Source: JANSWP01 sp041941305 (lineage in GTDB: Bacteria; Bacteroidota; Bacteroidia; Chitinophagales; Saprospiraceae). From it: 64,000 nt of DNA. The position numbers and the translations under genes are program-made. The notes beneath the pieces were generated by a model. That model was not told where the DNA came from. It searched no databases and worked only from the letters and a program-made list of their open reading frames with translations. This document shows, piece after piece, positions 24,603 through 33,444 of the stretch (position 1 is its first letter; each line of letters begins with the position of its first letter). The stretch lies in the NCBI GenBank assembly GCA_041941305.1, contig JBGTQJ010000035.1, forward strand, positions 1-64,000, written 5' to 3'.

Positions 24603-26783
24603 ATGTCTGAAAACACTTACCGCCACATTGGAAGTTTTGTAAAAAAGATGGAATCTGAAGCGCTTTCAAAGGGAAAGAACTATCTCTTGGCCATTGCAAT
24701 TGATGAATATGTAAACTGTCCGAAATTGTTCAATGCAGTAAATGATGCCAAAGAGTTGATTGCAGTCTTGTCTGAAAAATATCATTTCGAAGCTTCAAAT
24801 ACCATAACCCTCTTCAACCAAGATGCAACTGAGGAAAAAATAGACAAGGCATTTTTACAACTCACCGATGCAGTTACGCCTGATGACAATCTGGTGATTT
24901 TCTTCTCTGGACATGGCGAATTTGACAATCGACGAAATAGAGGATATTGGGTGCCCGTAGATGCAAAACAAGGCGCCTACCACAATTACATTTCCAATAC
25001 AGAAATACGGGACAACCTCGATGCAATCGATTCCAAACATACCTTTCTCATTGCGGATTCCTGTTTTTCAGGTAGCTTGTTTGCGACCTACAAAAGTACA
25101 GCGGCAGTAGTTCGTTTGGAAAAAGATCCTTCCAGGTGGGGATTAACTGCTGGTCGTACAGAGTTGGTTTTGGATGGAAAACCGGGTAGTAATTCTCCTT
25201 TTGCCGATAGTTTGATTTATCAATTGAGGAATGCCACCAAACCCCTTGGTGTTTCTGAATTGTGCAATAAAATTATTGAAGCAGTGATCTCCAATGCAGA
25301 TCAAACACCCAGAGGAGAGCCTTTGAAGGTCAAAGGACACCAAGGTGGACAATTCGTTTTTCATCCTCGCCAAAATGAAGGTGATGTCTGGGCAATTGCA
25401 ACAGAACAAAATTCAGTGAATGCTTATGCTCGATATCTGGAATTATTTCCCACCGGAGAATTCACAAAAGAGGCAAATGATAAAATTCATGTATTGAGGG
25501 AAGAAGAAGTGTGGGACATGACCAAAAAGGAAAATACGGCAACAGCTTATTTGAATTACATCAAGGAATATAGAAATGGCAAATATTATGCAAAAGCTGT
25601 TGAAAGCCTTGCAGTGGTGGAAGAGGAAGAAGCCTGGGAAGAAGCCAATCTAAAAAATACCCTTTCTGCATTTTTGGAGTACAATTTAAAATACCCAGGG
25701 GGGAAATACGCCAAAAAGGCCAAATTAAGGATTGAAGCTTTTGAGGAAGCAAAAACCAGAGAAGATGCTGTCCTCCAAAACAAAAAATTACAAGCAGCCA
25801 AACAAGCGGAAGCAGAAGCCGCCATTGAAAAAAAGCGAATACAATTCAATAATACTATCGAAACAGCCGAAACGCTATTCAATACAGCCGATTATGACAA
25901 AGCCCGTGAAAAGTATCGAGAAAGCATGGATTACTACAGCAAGGGCTTTACACCGACCCTACTCTACATAGAAGAAAAGCTGGACGATTGCATCAAAAAG
26001 ATCAAGTGGTCGGGCTTGCTGGAGGATGGCAAAAATGCTTATCTGAAAAGCAATTATTCGCTGGCATTGCAATATTTCAACAAAGCTGCCGAAATTGAAA
26101 AGTCCAAAAAAGTGATCGATTGGATCATGACCACCCAACAAAAGATCGATGGTGTTGGAATTAAGAAGACGCCTGCGAAAAATGAGGAACAATTTGTAAG
26201 GGAAGTCAAAACCAAAATGGAAGCATCCAATAAAAGCAGCTTCAAAATGGTCAAGTGGATTTTGGGAGGAATCGCTGCCATCTTTGTGATTTTCTTCATT
26301 GGCTTTTACATCATTTTTAATGAGGCAGGTGGATTTGAAGGTAGTGACATTGCACAAGTGAATGAAACAGAGTTCATAGATAATGGCGGTAAAGCTTTGG
26401 TCGATGACAACGAGGAATATTCAGGCAATACCAAAGCAGCCAATCCACCACCTCAAGTAAATGAGCCCCCACCCGCTCGTAGCCGTACTTTAGCCCAAAA
26501 AATCATTGGTCGCTGGAAGTTGGTCGACCTTCAATCTGGTGGAGAATCCTTCGCCAATGCAGGTATTCCACTATTCACCACCCTGACATTCAATAGAAAT
26601 GGAACTGTTGTTTATGACGATAGCTTTAATGTATTCACTTACGATTTCTTCATTCAGAACCAGGTGCTTTCTTATAGTACATTCAATGCAGACATCCTGT
26701 CCATCGATTCAGATGAAATGATTTTGAGGCAGGTACAGTATGCGACAGGGATTCAGATTCGGTTTGTATTTGAGAAGGATTAA
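24603..26783 (+). CDS. Caspase-family (C14) protease with TPR-like region, TM helix and lipocalin-like C-terminus
   Basis: 726 residues from the ATG at 24603; an upstream TTG-started extension is encoded by the hairpin and was discarded. Residues ~20-255 form a caspase/metacaspase p20-like domain with the dyad His104 (FFSGHGEFDNR) and Cys154 (LIADSCFSGS), both present. Next come helical repeats (~265-385, AYARYLELFPTGEF, AYLNYIKEYRNGKY, AFLEYNLKYPGGKY), a coiled coil and a further TPR-like segment (~385-510). A single transmembrane helix (~552-572) follows, then a proline-rich linker and a small beta-barrel-like domain (~630-726, GRWKLVDLQSGG) that resembles lipocalin-like C-terminal domains. 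The enzyme should be on the cytoplasmic side with the lipocalin-like part across the membrane. Its target is unknown. Confidence 0.85.
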   Translation: MSENTYRHIGSFVKKMESEALSKGKNYLLAIAIDEYVNCPKLFNAVNDAKELIAVLSEKYHFEASNTITLFNQDATEEKIDKAFLQLTDAVTPDDNLVIFFSGHGEFDNRRNRGYWVPVDAKQGAYHNYISNTEIRDNLDAIDSKHTFLIADSCFSGSLFATYKSTAAVVRLEKDPSRWGLTAGRTELVLDGKPGSNSPFADSLIYQLRNATKPLGVSELCNKIIEAVISNADQTPRGEPLKVKGHQGGQFVFHPRQNEGDVWAIATEQNSVNAYARYLELFPTGEFTKEANDKIHVLREEEVWDMTKKENTATAYLNYIKEYRNGKYYAKAVESLAVVEEEEAWEEANLKNTLSAFLEYNLKYPGGKYAKKAKLRIEAFEEAKTREDAVLQNKKLQAAKQAEAEAAIEKKRIQFNNTIETAETLFNTADYDKAREKYRESMDYYSKGFTPTLLYIEEKLDDCIKKIKWSGLLEDGKNAYLKSNYSLALQYFNKAAEIEKSKKVIDWIMTTQQKIDGVGIKKTPAKNEEQFVREVKTKMEASNKSSFKMVKWILGGIAAIFVIFFIGFYIIFNEAGGFEGSDIAQVNETEFIDNGGKALVDDNEEYSGNTKAANPPPQVNEPPPARSRTLAQKIIGRWKLVDLQSGGESFANAGIPLFTTLTFNRNGTVVYDDSFNVFTYDFFIQNQVLSYSTFNADILSIDSDEMILRQVQYATGIQIRFVFEKD

Positions 26784-27640
26784 TCCAAAAGTTCCAAACA
26801 GGATTCTAAACTTTCTCTCCAGTGCGGAATTTCCAAATCAAAATCTACCTTAATCTTACCTTTATTCAAAACACTAAAAGGGGGGCGTTTGGCTGGAGTA
26901 GGATAATCCTTCGTTTCAATGGGATTCACTTTACATTGAATGCCTTTTATTTCAAATATGGCTTTGGCAAAATCGTACCAACTGGTGACGCCTTCATTGC
27001 TAAAGTGGTAGATTCCGAATTTGCTGCTCCTGCTGGCAGCAGGAGCTACTTCCAGGATGGCTTCGGCGATGTCTTTGGCGTAGGTGGGTGTTCCAATTTG
27101 GTCAAATACTACATTCAATTCATCACGCTCACGTCCCAGCCTGAGCATTGTTTTTACAAAATTGTGCCTGAATGAGGAATAAACCCAGGAGGTGCGGAGA
27201 ATGATCGTTTTGGGGTTGGTTTTTATGGCAAGTAAGTCTCCTTCTAATTTGGTTTGTGCATATACCCCCTGTGGATTTGTTTCGTCACTTTCCACGAACG
27301 GTGTATTTTGATCATTGTGATAGACGTAATCTGTTGAAAGGTGTACAAGCACAATCCCTTTTTCAGCGCAGCTCTCTGCGAGATTCTGAACCCCTTCTAC
27401 ATTTACTTTTCTTGCAATTTCTTCATTGCTTTCAGCCTTGTCTACAGCGGTATAGGCAGCACAATTGACACAACAGTCAATGTCATTATTTTGAAAAAAT
27501 GCTTGAACCTCTTGTTTATCAGTTATGTCTAATTTCTCAACACCCACAAACAGAAAATTGAATTCCGAATGCTTGTTAGATAATATTTGAAATTCTTGTC
27601 CAACTTGTCCTTTGGAACCTGTTATGAGAAAATTTTTCAT
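26780..27640 (-). CDS. rfbD: dTDP-4-dehydrorhamnose reductase RfbD/RmlD
   Basis: 286 residues. An N-terminal NAD(P) Rossmann motif (MKNFLITGSKGQVGQEF) precedes NCAAYTAVDKAE, STDYVY and the extended-SDR catalytic Y-x-x-x-K (YAQTKLEGD). This is the last step of dTDP-L-rhamnose synthesis. It is the third gene of a tight operon with rfbC and a small membrane gene (gaps of 7 and 9 bp). Its stop overlaps the caspase stop by 4 bp. A 21-bp palindrome at 27026-27046 lies inside the coding sequence and encodes the unusual APAASRS. Confidence 0.92.
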   Translation of the reverse strand: MKNFLITGSKGQVGQEFQILSNKHSEFNFLFVGVEKLDITDKQEVQAFFQNNDIDCCVNCAAYTAVDKAESNEEIARKVNVEGVQNLAESCAEKGIVLVHLSTDYVYHNDQNTPFVESDETNPQGVYAQTKLEGDLLAIKTNPKTIILRTSWVYSSFRHNFVKTMLRLGRERDELNVVFDQIGTPTYAKDIAEAILEVAPAASRSSKFGIYHFSNEGVTSWYDFAKAIFEIKGIQCKVNPIETKDYPTPAKRPPFSVLNKGKIKVDFDLEIPHWRESLESCLELLD

Positions 27641-27647
27641 GGTTTTT

Positions 27648-28043
27648 CTAAATAAAGATGTAAGGCAACAGTAAAATAAAAAGTAAAGAACAGCATAGTC
27701 CTATTTTAAAAACCACATTTCTATAAGCCATCACATGTTTTGGTCGAAATACTTTTTCAGAAATGAATCCAAAAAAGAAACATAAATTAAGTACAACTAA
27801 TATCAATATATATAAACCTACTAATTGCGGAATAAACAATTCTGCATAATAATCAGGGATTAGTGCATTGTCTCGAAAATCGTTTATAAATCGTTCACGA
27901 AAGATAGGGAAACTAATAATGCTCACCCCCAGCATCCAGGCATTATAGACCAACCTTCTTTTTTCCCAGGCTTTAAATGGAGATAGTTTTCCAATTCCAG
28001 GGATAAAATCACTATCTAATATTTCATTTTGGGTTTTTTGCAT
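27648..28043 (-). CDS. Small membrane protein inside the rhamnose operon
   Basis: 131 residues with three likely transmembrane helices (about residues 34-50, 70-92 and 108-130) and a charged cytoplasmic N-terminus (MQKTQNEILDSDFIPGIGKL). It lies between rfbC and rfbD with gaps of only 9 and 7 bp, so it is co-transcribed. I do not recognise the family. Position suggests a link to surface polysaccharide export or assembly, but this is inference. Confidence 0.65.
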   Translation of the reverse strand: MQKTQNEILDSDFIPGIGKLSPFKAWEKRRLVYNAWMLGVSIISFPIFRERFINDFRDNALIPDYYAELFIPQLVGLYILILVVLNLCFFFGFISEKVFRPKHVMAYRNVVFKIGLCCSLLFILLLPYIFI

Positions 28044-28052
28044 TTTATAATG

Positions 28053-28598
28053 TCAGTCAATTCGATGCACTCCAAATCGAGGTAAAATCTGGTCCTTTTC
28101 AGATAGAATAGCTTCTTTCAAATCAATTTGCCAATCAATATTTAAATTAAGATCATTATAAATAATTCCTCCTTCATGAGCTTTGGAGTAATAATTATCG
28201 CATTTATAAAAAAAGATGGACTGTTCACTCAACACTACATAGCCATGGGCAAATCCTCTTGGTACAAATAACTGCTTTTGATTTTCGGCACTCAACCGGA
28301 CAGCATAGCTTTTTCCATAGGTTGGAGAGCCCTGTCGGATATCTACTACCACATCCAACACCTCTCCTTTCAATACTCTTACCAATTTCGCCTGTGCATA
28401 TGGCTCAATTTGGTAATGCAAACCTCTCAAAACACCGTAGCTAGAAAGCGCCTGATTATCTTGTACAAAATCAGTTCTTATACCAGCTTCTACAAAGGTT
28501 TGTTTGTTGTATGCTTCAAAAAAATGTCCTCTGTCGTCGCCCCAGATTTTTGGTTCGAACAGTAATAATCCGGGAATTTCCGTTTGAGTAAATGCCAT
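28053..28598 (-). CDS. rfbC: dTDP-4-dehydrorhamnose 3,5-epimerase RfbC/RmlC
   Basis: 181 residues, the normal RmlC size. It has the cupin motifs FEPKIWGDDRGHFFEAYN, the active-site histidine in RGLHYQ (about residue 61), VVVDIR.GSPTYGK and FVPRGFAHGY with a conserved Tyr. It converts dTDP-4-keto-6-deoxyglucose to the L-rhamno form. It is the first gene of the rfbC-(membrane protein)-rfbD operon. rfbA and rfbB are not in the window. Confidence 0.93.
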   Translation of the reverse strand: MAFTQTEIPGLLLFEPKIWGDDRGHFFEAYNKQTFVEAGIRTDFVQDNQALSSYGVLRGLHYQIEPYAQAKLVRVLKGEVLDVVVDIRQGSPTYGKSYAVRLSAENQKQLFVPRGFAHGYVVLSEQSIFFYKCDNYYSKAHEGGIIYNDLNLNIDWQIDLKEAILSEKDQILPRFGVHRID

Positions 28599-28673
28599 GT
28601 AGGTTGTGATTTATTAAAGAGCGAAAATGAAAAAGATTTTATTGAAATTCAAAAATTAATTTAATGCTGCTAT

Positions 28674-28731
28674 GTAGCTCGGCTCTCCAGAACCGGACAG
28701 TCTGGTGACCGGCTCTGGAGAGCCGGGCTAC
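28674..28731. repeat. REP-type inverted pair between rfbC and osmC-like genes
   Basis: The arms 28674-28696 and 28709-28731 are inverted copies with two mismatches. They carry the GGCTCTCCAGA / TCTGGAGAGCC cores of the REP family found around the RAYT gene at 46 kb. This is a BIME-like arrangement of one CC-centred and one GG-centred unit. Confidence 0.75.
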
Positions 28732-28733
28732 GT

Positions 28734-29204
28734 TTAGTTTACTATAATTTTTGGCTTGCATTTCACTTCAAAGTTGCATGAATTGGCTATGAAACACATT
28801 TCATGAGCCTGATGATGTAATGCCATGGCTTTTTCAACCATCGCTTCTTTAGTCACTATCACGAGTGGATACAGTGTAACACTTTCAAATTTTCCACTGT
28901 GATTTTTCCATTCTTCCATAATCCCGGAAGCTTTATCCCTATAATCCATTACAACCACACCATTGACGGCACATAAATGAAGATACCAAAGCATATGACA
29001 TGCAGATAGAGCGGCCACCAACAATTCTTCAGGATTGTATCGAGTGGGGTCTCCATTGAAACTGGGGTCAGACGAACATGGAATCTCTATAGCTTTGGCA
29101 GCCCCGGAAACCATATGGCTACGATTATATGCCTTATAGTCGGAGGTTCCTGTGCCTTGATTACCCGTCCATTGAGTAGTGATTTGGTAATGGTGTTGCT
29201 TCAT
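28734..29204 (-). CDS. OsmC-family peroxide-handling protein
   Basis: 156 residues. The typical OsmC core is present: YNPEELLVAALSACHMLWYL with the peroxidatic Cys69, and a second conserved cysteine in NSCNFEV (Cys143; Cys137 is also nearby). OsmC/Ohr proteins reduce organic hydroperoxides with thiol electrons in the cytoplasm. The particular subfamily (OsmC-like rather than Ohr) is judged from the spacing of the cysteines. It diverges from the fragment at 29299. Confidence 0.88.
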   Translation of the reverse strand: MKQHHYQITTQWTGNQGTGTSDYKAYNRSHMVSGAAKAIEIPCSSDPSFNGDPTRYNPEELLVAALSACHMLWYLHLCAVNGVVVMDYRDKASGIMEEWKNHSGKFESVTLYPLVIVTKEAMVEKAMALHHQAHEMCFIANSCNFEVKCKPKIIVN

Positions 29205-29298
29205 TTTTCAATTTTGGCTTGAAGATCAGGATAATACCGGAACTATTCTCGAAATTAACGAGTTTCACCTCAAATTTTGAAAACCATAAAACCCTCTT

Positions 29299-29400
29299 AT
29301 GAAACTCGTTATCATTTTTGGTCCCTCTGCTGTTGGAAAAATGACGGTAGGGCAAGAGCTTGCCGTGATTACCGGGCTGAAATTATTTCACAACCACCCT
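29299..29400 (+). pseudogene. 5' fragment of a P-loop NTPase/kinase gene
   Basis: The ATG frame at 29299 begins MKLVIIFGPSAVGKMTVGQE then LAVITGLKLFHNH. It contains a full Walker A (GPSAVGKM) and resembles the start of small AAA/nucleotide-kinase-like ATPases known in Bacteroidota and Firmicutes. After about residue 33 the similarity ends and the frame runs straight into the VPS10-like gene. Only a 5' stub therefore remains, probably after a deletion. Confidence 0.55.
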
Positions 29401-29466
29401 TTCATCGATACCCCATTCTACAAAAATTCCTACCTTCAACCTTTTTCAAAATCAATAGAAAATTCT

Positions 29467-32400
29467 ATGAAAAAGGCACTCTTCATCCTCCTGGCAATGC
29501 TCACCATTTGTTCTACCGAAAATTTTGCCCAAAAAAAGAAACAGAAACAGGAAACCATTTCATCATCTGATTTTCAGGCAGAAAACTTCAAAGCTTTGCA
29601 ATTCAGAAACATTGGACCATTCCGTGGTGGACGTTCCAATGCAGTTTCCGGTGTATTAGGGGATCCAATGACTTATTATTTTGGGAGCACCGGAGGAGGC
29701 GTCTGGAAAACCATAGATGCAGGTGCCAATTGGAAAAATATCTCAGATGGCTTTTTTAAAAGTGGTTCTGTTGGAGCAATAGCAGTTGCTTCAGATGACC
29801 CAAATGTGATATACGTAGGAATGGGAGAGCATGCTGTCCGAGGTGTGATGACCTCCCACGGCGATGGTATGTACAAAAGTATGGACGCTGGAAAGACCTG
29901 GCAGAAAATCGGGTTGGAAAACGCCAGGCATATCGCCGCTATTCGTGTGCATCCACGCAATCACAATATCGTGTATGTAGCTGTGCAAGGTGCATTGTAT
30001 GGCTCCGGCAATGACAAAGGAATCTACAAAAGCACCGATGGGGGGCAGACCTGGAGAAATGTCTTATTTGTGGATGAAAACACAGGTGCTTGTGATTTGA
30101 GTATGGATTTGTCCAATCCCCGAGTTCTGTATGCGGGCATGTGGGATCACCAACGCTATCCCTGGAAAATCAGGAGTGGAGGACCTGGTTCCGGGATTTG
30201 GAAATCCATAGATGGTGGCAGTACCTGGGAAAGATTAAGCAAAGGCTTGCCTGAATTGATGGGAAAAGTAGCTGTTGATGTCTCCCCTGCCAATCCAAAT
30301 GTCGTCTATGCCAATATAGAAGCAGAGAAAGGAGGCGTTTTTCGCTCCAATGACGGCGGACTTTCCTGGCAACAGACCAATGCAGATAGAGTTACGGTAG
30401 CTCGGGCCTGGTATTACATCGAAATATTTGCTGACCCGGTGAATACCGAAACCGTTTATGTACTCAATGCCCCAATGCTGAAATCCATTGATGGTGGAAG
30501 AACCTTCCAAAGAATTCCCAATCCCCATTCTGATCAACACGATTTGTGGATCAATCCCCAAAATCCTCAAAACATCATTTTGGGCAATGATGGAGGTGGT
30601 TGCATTACTTTCAATGGCGGCAAAGCATGGTCTTCGCAAATGAATCAGCCAACCGCACAGTTCTATCGAGTGATTACAGACAACCGTTTCCCTTACCACA
30701 TTTATGCAGGGCAGCAGGACAACTCTACAGTTGCCATCGCCAGCAAAACCATGGGAGGGGGCATCGGAGAGCGCAATTGGTATCCAGTAGCGGGTGGGGA
30801 AAGTGCTTTTTTGGCTTTCGACCCAGACAATCCGGAATTGATTTACGGAAATAGCATTACAGGCTTCACGGATGTTTATGATCATTCGACAAAAACAACC
30901 AAAGACATCATGGCCTATGCCCAATTGAATTTGGGAACCTTGCCAAAAGATATGAAATACCGGTTCAACTGGAACAATCCAATGGTAACACAACCGCAGG
31001 ATCCAAGTATTCTGTATCACGGTGCGCAAAAGCTTTTGAGAAGCGATGATGGAGGATATAGCTGGAGTGAAATCAGCCCCGATTTAACCAGAAATGACAC
31101 TACCAAACATGGCTTTGGAGGAGAACCCTTTACAAATGAAGCAGCTGGTGGCGAAGTTTATAATACTTTGAGCTATGTCGAATGTTCTCCTCATCAGGCA
31201 GGGGTGATTTGGGTAGGTTCTGATTGCGGATTGGTACATGTTACCAAAGATGAAGGAAAGAATTGGCAGAATGTAACACCACCTGGATTGGGAGAATGCC
31301 TGATCAATGCCATTGATGTATCTCCTCATGATCCGGCTACTGCCTATCTGGCAATTACAAAATACAAATTCAATGATTTGTCACCGATGATTTATGTGAC
31401 GAAAGACTTTGGCGCTACCTGGCAAAAAATGGTGAATGGCATCCCTGAGCATAATTTTGTTCGGGTAGTGCGGGAGGATATGAAAAAACCTGGTTTGTTG
31501 TATGCTGGAACGGAAGATGGCTTGTATGTCAGCTTCAATGGCGGAGCACAATGGAATCGCTTCCAGAACAATTTACCCATATGCCCGATTACAGATTTGA
31601 CCTTCCAGGATAATGATTTGGTGATTGCTACTTCTGGTCGGGCCTTCTGGATTTTGGATGATTTAGGTGCCTTGCAACAAACCATGGGCAAGCCCGACAG
31701 CACCAAAGCCAAAGTTTTCAAACCTAAACCAACTCATAAATTCACCATTGCCGCTTCGGAAAATCCTCGTAATCAAGGTAAAAATCCAGCAAGTGGCTTG
31801 ACTTTCGATTATTATCTTCCTCATAACTGGACAGACAGCAGTGAGCTAAAAATCGAAATAGTCGATGTTTTTCAAAATGTAATCCGCAGCTATTCCAATC
31901 AAAAACCTGAAAAATTCAAATCCTGGGAAGGTGGTCCCCCAAAACCACAGATTTTGCCTTCTGGAAAAGGTTTGAATCGATTTAATTGGGATTTTCGTCG
32001 CGAAACACTACCGGCTATCGAAGGCGTTTTCGTCATGGGTGATTACCGTGGACATCTGGTCAACCCTGGTGATTATATCATTCGACTGACAACTGAATCA
32101 GATACTTCCAATACCATGGTCAAAATCCTGGCTGATCCCCGACTCAAATCTGAAGCAGGCGATCATGGCGCTCAACAAGCACTCTTGATTCAAATTGAAA
32201 CAGGCGTTAAGGACATTCACGAATCTGTCAATCGCTTGAGAGGAGTGAAAAAGCAATTGCAAAATCATTTGGAATTTCTAAAACAAATGGAAGGCAAGGA
32301 TGAACTGGTTGATAAAGGCGAAACGGCAATGAAAGCCATCAATACCTGGGAAGAAAATCTCATTCAGCCAAAACAAAAAACTTTTCAGGATGTCATCAAT

Positions 32401-32625
32401 TTCCCCAATCAATTGAATGCCCAATTGCTGGCGCTGAAAGGACAAGTAGATGCACACGAACCACGCCCAACAGAAGGTGCCAGGCAACGACTTCGGGACT
32501 TATCCGACCAATGGCAAGTGCAAAAATTTGAAATGGAGCGGATTATTCGGGAAGAAGTTGGTGGGTTTAATAAAGCTTATCAAAAAGCGGGGATCCCTGC
32601 GTTGGTACTTCCAGAAAAACCGTAG
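29467..32625 (+). CDS. Secreted Asp-box / sortilin (VPS10)-like beta-propeller protein
   Basis: 1052 residues from the ATG at 29467. The frame is open further upstream but a normal signal peptide (MKKALFILLAMLTICSTENF) starts here. Repeated Asp-boxes S-x-D-x-G-x-x-W (STDGGQTW, SIDGGSTW, SNDGGLSW, SDDGGYSW and others) define two BNR/VPS10-type propellers over residues ~50-760. A coiled-coil-rich C-terminal region follows (~850-1040). Proteins of this type are abundant in Bacteroidota; their role is unproven and some are proposed to bind or cleave glycans or proteins. No T9SS tail is present. A paralogue lies at 61558-64000. The stop codon is formed by the REP sequence starting at 32622. Confidence 0.85.
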   Translation: MKKALFILLAMLTICSTENFAQKKKQKQETISSSDFQAENFKALQFRNIGPFRGGRSNAVSGVLGDPMTYYFGSTGGGVWKTIDAGANWKNISDGFFKSGSVGAIAVASDDPNVIYVGMGEHAVRGVMTSHGDGMYKSMDAGKTWQKIGLENARHIAAIRVHPRNHNIVYVAVQGALYGSGNDKGIYKSTDGGQTWRNVLFVDENTGACDLSMDLSNPRVLYAGMWDHQRYPWKIRSGGPGSGIWKSIDGGSTWERLSKGLPELMGKVAVDVSPANPNVVYANIEAEKGGVFRSNDGGLSWQQTNADRVTVARAWYYIEIFADPVNTETVYVLNAPMLKSIDGGRTFQRIPNPHSDQHDLWINPQNPQNIILGNDGGGCITFNGGKAWSSQMNQPTAQFYRVITDNRFPYHIYAGQQDNSTVAIASKTMGGGIGERNWYPVAGGESAFLAFDPDNPELIYGNSITGFTDVYDHSTKTTKDIMAYAQLNLGTLPKDMKYRFNWNNPMVTQPQDPSILYHGAQKLLRSDDGGYSWSEISPDLTRNDTTKHGFGGEPFTNEAAGGEVYNTLSYVECSPHQAGVIWVGSDCGLVHVTKDEGKNWQNVTPPGLGECLINAIDVSPHDPATAYLAITKYKFNDLSPMIYVTKDFGATWQKMVNGIPEHNFVRVVREDMKKPGLLYAGTEDGLYVSFNGGAQWNRFQNNLPICPITDLTFQDNDLVIATSGRAFWILDDLGALQQTMGKPDSTKAKVFKPKPTHKFTIAASENPRNQGKNPASGLTFDYYLPHNWTDSSELKIEIVDVFQNVIRSYSNQKPEKFKSWEGGPPKPQILPSGKGLNRFNWDFRRETLPAIEGVFVMGDYRGHLVNPGDYIIRLTTESDTSNTMVKILADPRLKSEAGDHGAQQALLIQIETGVKDIHESVNRLRGVKKQLQNHLEFLKQMEGKDELVDKGETAMKAINTWEENLIQPKQKTFQDVINFPNQLNAQLLALKGQVDAHEPRPTEGARQRLRDLSDQWQVQKFEMERIIREEVGGFNKAYQKAGIPALVLPEKP

Positions 32626-32762
32626 CATGGCTCTCCCTAGCCGTGCCATTTCGAAATCTGTTGAACAGCATAAATTTGTTGCGTTTGCAGGGGTAGTTGA
32701 TAGAAAGTATTTTAATCTAAATTAGGCCATACTTGCTGCACGGCTAGGAAGAGCCGTGCTAC
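32622..32762. repeat. REP-type inverted pair, 91 bp apart
   Basis: Units 32622-32646 and 32738-32762 are inverted copies with two differences (stems GCAYGGCT/AGCCGTGC). The first unit supplies the TAG stop of the VPS10-like gene and the second overlaps the only start-like codon of the following frame. Confidence 0.7.
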
Positions 32763-33046
32763 GTATTAATCCTAAGCAAAGTACCTTGTTCTTCGATGCC
32801 GACGATTATCCCGAAATGTTGAAACCTTATGTACTACTAATTGACAAAAAGACAGGAAAATGGGTCAACAATCAAAAAAAGGGAGTAGAAAAAGTATACC
32901 TGTCTTACGAAAGTTCTGAACGGGATGTTCTTCAAATCTACCTACTTTCCTACGAGCGCGTTACACCTATCTGGATGGCAAGGGTCAAATTGCCAAACGA
33001 AGCAAGAGAAACAATTCGCGTCAGAAGAAATTTGTACAACTACTAG
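32763..33046 (+). pseudogene. Unrecognised coding remnant behind a REP
   Basis: A frame open from the REP at 32756 ends at TAG (33044-33046). It reads NPKQSTLFFDADDYPEMLKP then LLSYERVTPIWMARVKLPNE and finishes VRRNLYNY. The frame has protein-like composition, but its start is cut by the REP. The first in-frame ATG (32816) would give 76 residues. It is either a small hypothetical gene or the 3' end of a disrupted one. No family recognised. Confidence 0.35.
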
Positions 33047-33102
33047 TTGATGTTTCTCATTGCGTGAAAAGCCACTTTGAACAGCATCACTCCATCCTGT
33101 AA

Positions 33103-33443
33103 GGCATTAGAAATTCAAATTTTCCCAGTTTTGCCCAAAAATCTATCAAGCAATCTCAACAGTCAACAGACTTTTTTTATACACAATTGAATCTGAACGG
33201 AGGCTGGATGTTGACGGACGATACAAAGTGGATGTTTAGCGAAGTCAGTCCCTATTCCAATATCAATTTCAGGAATACAATTCGGAAACTTTTCGTGGTA
33301 CTGCTTTTGCCAGTATATCTTATGCCCTAAATCCACATACTCGTTTAAAGGTCAATGCCTACTCAAAATACAATTTGAAAGACAAGTCTCAGGAACCAGG
33401 TGTATTCCTTCAGTTTGTAACGGGATTTGGGAGACGAAATTGA
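33103..33443 (+). pseudogene. Frameshifted remnant of a secreted beta-barrel protein
   Basis: From 33103 one frame reads NSNFPSFAQKSIKQSQQSTD then FFYTQLNLNGGWMLTDDTKW, which looks like the end of a signal peptide and first strand. Near 33255 the sense moves to another frame: QYQFQEYNSETFRGTAFASI, then VFLQFVTGFGRRN and TGA at 33441-33443. There is no start codon, and an in-frame TAA lies at 33100-33102. It is a decayed outer-membrane-type gene. Confidence 0.5.
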
Positions 33444-33444
33444 T

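Noticed and set aside
24603..26783. Known anti-phage defence island (caspase type)
   Set aside because: No partner sensor, gasdermin, cyclase or reverse transcriptase lies next to it; neighbours are recR and rhamnose genes.
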